64,000 bases of DNA from Myotis daubentonii (Eukaryota; Chordata; Mammalia; Chiroptera; Vespertilionidae). Every line of letters begins with the position of its first letter. Within the stretch, counting starts at the first letter, position 1. Shown piece after piece: positions 57,000 to 64,000 of the stretch. A program made the position numbers and the translations under genes. The notes under the pieces are model-generated. The model saw only the letters and a program-made list of their open reading frames with translations. It searched no databases and was not told the origin of the DNA. Location of the stretch: positions 71,219,623-71,283,622 of the forward strand of contig NC_081861.1 in the NCBI RefSeq assembly GCF_963259705.1, given 5' to 3'.

Positions 57000-58505
57000 C
57001 AGAACCTAGAATCACTGAGTTAGGACTGTTGTCGGTCTGAGAGAGCCAGTGAAGAAGGCTTACGCATGTCTCCTAGGGGAAACCTCACCTTTTGCTTCCC
57101 AGGCAAGTCAAGTGTTCCTATTGGAGCTGACAGACTTTGTGACTTAACATAATTTCTGACGTTAGCACTGCCCCTCACCCCGCACTACCTGGGAAGAAAA
57201 CCATCAATTTTGATTGAAAACACCCGACTTTGTTTCATAATGAAACAACAGAAACACTGAATAAACCTGTATTACCTTTCTTCAAGGTTTTGATGATGCG
57301 GGATATGAATTAATATCTTTAAGAGGGATGGATTGCTCCTACCCACTTTAAAACTTCTAAGGAATTCAAATAATCTAAATGTTTTTAATCAAATTTTATT
57401 TTCCTTAATTGCTTTATTTTACACAAAATACCAGAGGAATCTATTGAAATCCACTAGTGTTGTATATATTTATAAGCATTACATATGACTCTGAAAAGTG
57501 TCTTCTCACAATTATGCAATGAGTTAACACTGTATTGTACTAAAATGTGCAACTTAAATTTTAAATTATGTAAGGCCTTGACAAGATGGAGGGTAGATCT
57601 TAAATCCTAAGTACCTTATAAGATTTCTGATTAAGGGTGAAGCACTGATTTCTGATATTTGTTGAATATATAAAACATCAGCTCTTTGGTCATTCTTTCT
57701 TCACCTTAATCTGTTCAACCCAAAGTACAAAATTCTTAATTTCTTGAGGGAAAGAATAGATATTTTTATATAGAGGAGTAGATACTATCTCACATTCCTT
57801 CTAATAAGAACAAAACACAAATTAATATTTCAGTAGATTGTGCCAATTGATTTTCATTGACTTTATAGCAATGTTGTTTATATGACTCAAAAAAATAAAA
57901 TCTCTTCAGGCTTCATGATTTTTCTTATGACACACTGGCAGGGTATCAATTTTACAGACACTGGAAGTGTTTGAAAGTCAAATATTTTAAAGTATGAAGT
58001 GGTAGAAGCTTTTCAGATTTTACAACATTTTTCCAATACAGGGCACAACAAAACTAGTTTGTTTGTTTGTTTTTTACTTATTCTTTTTAAAATTGCTGAA
58101 TAAGTCAATTGTGTATGTAATATTAAATATTTCCATTAATATTAAAAATATATACCCTGCAAAATATATACCATTGGAGATAAAAGAAGTGTCCAAAATA
58201 ACTTAAGAATGTCCTTGACATATACTTAAAGTAATATATAAGTTAATGGTTAGTATTATCTTTAGCAAAAAGCTACTTTACTTTGCTAGGATGCTTTCTA
58301 TGAAAATATATGTGTACTTCTTATGAAAAAAATGTGGGACTAGATAGAAGTGGTGTTGCATTAAATTGTGAATATACAATTTGTGATTTTGGAAGGGAAT
58401 AATAGAAAAACACTTGGATTTGGAGGCCTGTTTTATTGGTTTAATGTATTTAAATACAAATACATGCATATACATATACATGGATGTATATGCATGTATT
58501 TGCAT
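57000..58505. other. Upstream flank of the homeobox relic; nothing else recognised
   Basis: The first ~200 bases may hold the retrogene's 5'UTR or promoter. The rest is AT-rich with no gene or repeat terminus. Confidence 0.45.
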
Positions 58506-58683
58506 CTACATGAAACATCAATGTGAGAGAGACACATCAGCTGGTTGCCTCTTGCATGAGCCCGCTGGGGGGTGGCGGAGAGAAAATCTGAAACCAGGTA
58601 TGTGCCCTTGATTGGGAATCAAACCCACGACCCTTCCATGGGTGGGCCGACACTTTAAAAATTAAGCTATACTGGCCAGGGCC
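58506..58683 (-). mobile_element. Old Ves SINE
   Basis: Reversed Ves: 'gaaacatcaatgtgagagag', 'ggttgcctcttgcatgagcc', 'gtgcccttgattgggaatca', ending 'actggccaggg'. It is diverged and lacks a clear target repeat. Confidence 0.82.
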
Positions 58684-59590
58684 AGACCTATATTTTATTT
58701 TACCTTAGAGAACACATTTATTAGGAAAATGTGTATCTATCTCAATCACTTTACTTTATTCTTTAAATATATAAATCTGATTCTTTATCATGGTCATTAT
58801 ATAATAAATTATATATAACACTGTCTTCACTAAAGTAGTTCTCTCTTTTCTCCTGGCCTGTCTCCCCTTCTCCATTTACAAGGCTCCATTACCAATAAAA
58901 TTCATTTACATAATATCCAAAGCAAAGCCTGTACTTTTCTTCTCCTGAATATCCATTTGGCCTTCTGATTCACAGCATAGCCATCACCTTTGTCCCTATG
59001 GCACTGCTTTTTCTCCAGTTTTCAAAATTACCTCAAAAGTCATTCATTGCTGGAGTCTAGGAGTTTGCTAAATCTACCAGGCAAATACTTGTGATTTAGA
59101 GTAATCTGTTGAGAAAGAATGCAACAAAATATTTCTACATATGTTATCTAAAGTTTATAAATTGCTTCAATTAGTACTGATATTAATGGTTCCTGAATAG
59201 TTTTGTAAGAACTTTCCTTACATGTCCTGCTTTGTTGAAATCTATTTAGTCCTGCTGACCTTATTCTTCACATATCAGTGATATCTCTCCATTAAAAAAC
59301 AGATAAACCTTTTAACACATATATATTTGTTCTTCAATTTGTTAAATGTTATGGGAATGAGAACCAGAGGAGAAGAGAGCAGAAAAAAACCCAACTATAA
59401 ATATTTTTTAAAAATGAATTTTTTATTACTCTTGACAGGCACTATATTGAAGGCACTGGAAATAAAGTGGTGAACAGAGTAGATATTATACTTTCCATCA
59501 TATAGTTTAAAACACAGCAGAGAAGAGAGACTATTAAGTTCAAACAAACACAAAATTTGAAGTAGCAATTAGAGATGTATATAAGAAATT
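58684..59590. other. Non-coding, nothing recognised
   Basis: AT-rich sequence; no gene seen. Confidence 0.5.
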
Positions 59591-60626
59591 AAGAGGGGGA
59601 GACAAAATGGTGTCAGAATAGGAAGACATGTCCTGAGACTTGTCTCAGAGCTGATAGAAGAAGCAACTAAAGCAAATAATATCTACCATGAATTGGTGAA
59701 GTAGACACAGCTGGTGAGACAATTTGCAGCCGGGAAGGGCAGAGGATGCCTGGAGAGTGATAAAATCAGGGATCTGGGCTGGAGAGAGGTGCGGGATCTC
59801 CAAGCCCAGAGGGTCAGAAGGAAGCCACATGGCACCAAGGCCACACCCCTTGGGACAGGTGTAACATCTGACTGTGGAAAAGAAGTCCACAGGGCTACTG
59901 GTGGCAGGGGATTCTAGATCAAAGTCCACAGCCATGAGAGGTTGAGCCCAAAGAGGCAGCCCAAGTCATGCTGTGCTGAGGGGAAAGGGGCTCACAGTGG
60001 CACAGCTCTTTCCACTCTTTTTGGTCTTTGTTTTATTCACTAAACCCAGTTCATAGACCTTTCAAATATAAACACTCACAGGTGGCTGAGGTTCAGGCAG
60101 AAGTGCAGACTTGTGGAGTCTGGAGAGAGGCTAAGGATAGGAGCAGGTTGGGGAGAGGTGGCCGGGAGTCTGGCACTGAGACATACATGGCGTGCTGGAC
60201 CTAAGCAGCCATTTGCTTTGGAAGAGATAGCTCCTCTCTATGGGCTCCAGGCAATATACAACCACACTCAGATTACACCCTGAGTGGTACAAAGGATACA
60301 AAAAAATTAGGGACTGGCCTGAAGCGAGGCTATTCATTCCTAGCAACCTCCCAAACTATAGGCCTTTCAGAAACAGCCACTTGAGAGATTAATACTGACA
60401 GTGGGCAGGCAGGCTAAGTGGGAAGATTGGTCCTGACAGATGGCAATCAAGGCTGTGGAGATAGACACAAACAGAGGAGTGGTGGACCGTTTGGAACTTC
60501 AACAATCTAACAGGAAACTGAGAAGTTTCAGACAGTACAGAAGAGTGGGATCTTAAACCAGACACCATGGGACATTAAAAACTCAGTGGAAATTAACAAC
60601 ACATAGATCCTTCCCTGAGAGCAAAA

Positions 60627-61690
60627 CTGGGGAGACAAAGAAACTCCCAAAGGAAAGAAAAGGAGAGAGGCATCAGTAGAAAAGGAGCTGAGTGAAACAG
60701 AGGCATGCAATGTGTCAGAAAAATAATTCAGAATAAGGGTCATGCAGTTCATAAACTGGATGGATGAAAAAAAATCAACAACTTATGTAAGCATCAAGAA
60801 GAAATAAACAGTGATATGGCTGCAATAAAAAACATCATGGAAAGTTTCAACAATAGACTAGGAGAAGTGGAGGACCGAATGAGCAAATTAGAAGACAGGG
60901 AAGCAAAACACACAAAAACTGAACTGGAACTGGAGAAAAAAATTAAAAGACAGGAGGAGAGCCAAAGGGAGTTTTGGGACAACATGAAACGAAGTTACAT
61001 ACGAATAATAAGGGGTGCCAGAATGACAGCAAGTGGAAAAAGGGTTAGGAAACATATTTGAAGAAATCTTCCCTGGTGTGGGGAAGAAAAAAGTCACAGA
61101 AGCAAAGAGCGTCCCAAATAAGATGAACCCCCCAAAAACCCCACACCAAGACACGTTGTAATTATGATGGCTAATGTTCAGAACATAGAGAAACTTAAAG
61201 GCTAAAAGAGAGAGACAGAAAGTTACCTACAATGGATCTCCCATTAGATCAGTGGTTCTCAACCTTCTGGCCCTTTAAATACAGTTCCTCATGTTGTGAC
61301 CCAACCAAAAAATTATTTTCATTGCTACTTCATAACTGTAATGTTGCTACTGTTATGAACTGTAATGTAAATATCTGATATGCAGGATGGTCTTAGGTGA
61401 CCCTTGTAAAAGAGTCGTTCGACTGCCAAAGGGGTTGTGACCCACAGGTTGAGAACCGCTGCATTAGATTATCAAATGATTTCTCAACAGAAACACATCA
61501 GGACAGAAAGGAATGGAAGGAAGTTTACAAAGTGATGGAAAGCAAGGGACTGAATCCAAGAATACTCTATCCAGCAAGGCTATCATTCAAAACTGAAGGG
61601 GAAATCAGGAGCTTCACAGACAAAAAATGGCTAAGAGATTTTATCACCACCAAGCCAGCAATGCAAGAAATGCTAAATGGACAGGTGTAA
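60627..61690 (+). pseudogene. L1 ORF1, broken
   Basis: The start codon is CTG (60627) where the other copy has ATG. The coiled-coil region has a single 42-bp unit; ESFNNRLGEVEDRMSKLEDR follows at about 60840 and the RRM/C-terminal part IRLSNDFSTETHQDRKEWKE, then YPARLSFKTEGEIRSFTDKK to the stop at 61688. A SPIN-like element (61250-61461) separates the RRM. A TAA at 60724 aligns with a GAA codon of the other copy. Confidence 0.87.
61250..61461 (-). mobile_element. SPIN-like hAT MITE in L1 ORF1
   Basis: Ends cagtggttctcaac and gttgagaaccgctg, and the 8-bp duplication cattagat at 61242-61249 and 61462-61469. Its sequence is the reverse complement of the element at 25446. Confidence 0.93.
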
Positions 61691-61738
61691 AAAGAAGAAA
61701 TACAAATGGAAGAGAGAACACAGGCACAAAAAATAAAA

Positions 61739-64000
61739 ATGGCTACAAACAAGTACCTATCAATAGTAACTTTAAATGTTAATGGACTAAATGCTCCAAT
61801 CAAAATGCATCAAGTGGCTGAATGGATAAGAAAACATGACCCATGTCTACAAGAGACCCACCTCAGAAGAAGGGACTCTCACAGACTGAAAGTTAAGGGA
61901 TGGAAAAATATCTTCCAGGCAAATGGAAATTGAAAAAAAAAAATAAAAGCAGGGGTAGCAATATTTACATCTGACAAAATAAACCTCAAAGTGAATACCA
62001 TAACAAGATATAAGGAGGGGCACTTCATAATACTGAAAGAATCAATACAACAAGAGGATATAACCCTAGTAAACATATATACACCCAATGCAGGAGCAAC
62101 CATAGACATAAAAATCCTCCTGGAAGATATCAAGGGAGAGATCGACAACACAATCATAGTGGAGGACTTTAATACCCCACTAACATCACTGGATAAATCC
62201 TCTAGGCAAAAAATAAGCAAAGAAACAGCAATCCCAAATGACTAACTAGATCAGATGGACTAAATTGACATCTTCAGAACATTTCACCCCAAAGCCATGG
62301 AATATACATTCTTCTCAAGTGCACATGGGACATTTTCAAAGATAGACCACATATTGGATCCAAGGCAAAGTCTCTCCAAACCCAAGAAGATTGAAATCAT
62401 ATCAAGCATCTACTCAGACCATAATGGTGTAAGATTAGGAATAAACTACAACAAAAACATTTGGAAGCTATTAAGCAGTGATTAGTTACAAAAGAGATAA
62501 AAAACGAAATTAAAAACATCCTGGAAATGAATGACAATGAAAACACAATAATCCAAAATCTATGGGACATGGTGAAAGCAATCCTTCGAGGGAAGTTCAT
62601 GGCTCTACATGCCTACCTCAATAAACAAGAAAAAAATGGTAATAAATCAGCTAACTCTACAACTTAAAGAATTAGAAAGAGAGCAACAAGAAAAGCCAAG
62701 AGTGAGCAGAAGGATGGAGATAATGAAGATCAGCAGAAATAAATGACATAGAGACCCCCCAAAAAATGATAATAATATAAAAGATCAATGATACCATGAG
62801 CTAAGCTTTGAAAGGATAAACAAGATTGATTAACCTCTAGCCAGACTCACCAAAAAGCAAATAGAGAGGACCCAAATAAACAAAATCATAAATGAAAGAG
62901 GAGAAATAACAACAGACCCCAAAGAAATACAAAGGATTGTTAAAAAAAAAATACTATGACCAGCTCTATTCCAATAAACTAGACAACCTAGAGGAAATGG
63001 ACATATTCCTAGAAAAATACAACCATCCAAAACTCAATCAGGAATATCTAAAAATCTTGATACGCTGATAACTATGGAAGAAATTGAAGCAGTCAACAAA
63101 AAGCTTCCAGCAAACAAAAGCCCAGGACCAGACGGCTTCACAGGGGAGTTTTAACAAACATTCAAAGAAGAACTAAAACCTATTCTCCTCAGACAATTCC
63201 AAAAGATTTAAGAGGAAGGAACACTTCTAAGCTCATTCTATGAAGCCAACATTACATTAATTCCAAAACCAGATAAAGACAACACAAAGAGAGAGAATTA
63301 CAGGCCAATATCCCTCATGAACATTGATGCCAAAATCCTCAACAAAATTTCAGTAAATCAGTTACAGCAATACATCAGAAAGATCATACAACATGATCAA
63401 GTAGGATTTAACCCCAGGGATGCAAGGATGGTACAATATCTGCAAATCAATAAACATGATACATCACATAAACAAATTGAGAAATAAAAATCACATAGTC
63501 GGATTAATTGGTGCAAAAAAAGCATTTGACAAAATCCAACACCTTTCTTGATAAAAATTCTCAGCCAAGTGGGAATAGAGGGATTATACCTCAACATAAT
63601 AAGAGCCTTATATGAAAAACCTACAGCCAACATCATATGCAATGGGCAAAAAATAAAACCATTTCACCTAAGAACAGGAACAAGATAGGGATGCCTACTT
63701 TTTCATAGTACTAGAACTGCTAGCCACAGCAATTAGTCAAGAAGAAATAAAAAGTATCCAAATTGGAAAATGTATAACTTTCATTATAAGCAAATGACAA
63801 TACTGTACATAGAACCCCCTAAAAACTCCATCAGTGAACTTATGGAAAGAGAGATTATTTTTAAAGTCACATTTACCACTGCACAAAAAAAATTAAGATA
63901 CCTAGGCATAAACTTAATTAAGGAGGTAAAAGACCTGTACTTGAAAAACTAAAGGACACAGAAAAAAGAGGTCAAGAAAGACATAAACAGATAGAAGAAC
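61739..64000 (+). pseudogene. L1 ORF2, broken and incomplete at window end
   Basis: ATG 61739 opens MATNKYLSIVTLNVNGLNAP; QETHLRRRDSHRLKVKGWKN and, later, SSAHGTFSKIDHILDPRQ mark the endonuclease. The first stop is TGA at 61931, in the run after ANGN. The reverse transcriptase region shows [21 protein letters not shown] text near 63300 and [13 protein letters not shown] text near 63520. The window ends before the C-terminal part. Confidence 0.87.

Larger units (their letters stand above)
59592..64000 (+). mobile_element. LINE-1, 5' complete, running past the window end
   Basis: The 5'UTR (59592-60626) begins gggggagacaaaatggtgtc and shares blocks with the L1 at 7.7 kb, but without the T-rich tract and minisatellite. 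ORF1 follows (60627-61690), then ORF2 from 61739. The copy is interrupted by a SPIN-like hAT in ORF1 and by scattered stops. Confidence 0.9.

Overview
The window looks like nuclear DNA of a vesper bat (Vespertilionidae). I infer this from the mix of repeats: at least 25 rolling-circle Helitrons of the HeliBat type, tRNA-derived Ves SINEs, bat-type LINE-1 copies, and several classes of cut-and-paste DNA transposon (hAT including SPIN-like copies, piggyBac, Tc1/mariner). This combination is characteristic of that family. There is no intact protein-coding gene. Almost every longer reading frame lies in a repeat or in low-complexity DNA.

Two host-gene relics are recognisable. At 55838-56966 (minus) lies a broken copy of the testis homeobox retrogene TGIF2LX, whose TALE homeodomain is still readable. 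Because that retrogene is X-linked in other mammals, the window is probably X-chromosomal. At 35585-36850 (minus) lies an intronless, frameshifted copy of NARF, enclosed inside a Helitron with both termini present. It is a retrocopy now carried by a rolling-circle transposon.

Layout. 0.5-6.1 kb: five Helitrons, an old L1 and a Tc1-like element. 7.7-13.6 kb: a LINE-1 with 5'UTR, ORF1 (interrupted by a Ves SINE) and ORF2, cut off by a Helitron. 13.6-16.5 kb: a run of five Helitrons, three of them head to tail. 17.7-19.7 kb: a 2-kb GC-rich Helitron. 20.9-25.7 kb: Ves, Helitrons, hAT, piggyBac and SPIN-like elements, including a degenerate hAT with a transposase C-terminus next to an arthropod-like retroelement fragment. 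28.2-30.3 kb: a second Helitron array with internal minisatellites. 30.3-40.1 kb: old antisense L1 sequence split by Helitrons (one carrying NARF) and Ves SINEs. 41-45 kb: a Tc2-like element, Ves and two Helitrons. 46.4-52.6 kb: one L1 insertion with a 14-bp target duplication, enlarged by nested Helitrons, a Ves SINE and a hAT. 53-57 kb: hAT, Helitron and the TGIF2LX relic. 59.6-64 kb: a third L1, with a SPIN-like element in ORF1, running off the window.

The elements do not act together as a pathway. The window is a record of successive transposon waves, and nesting gives their order: old L1, then younger bat L1, then Ves, Helitron and hAT insertions. The strongest leads are the retroelement fragment carried by the hAT family, the NARF capture, the head-to-tail Helitron junctions and the decayed X-linked homeobox retrogene. 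All family names come from recognition of termini, motifs and target duplications by eye; no database search was run.
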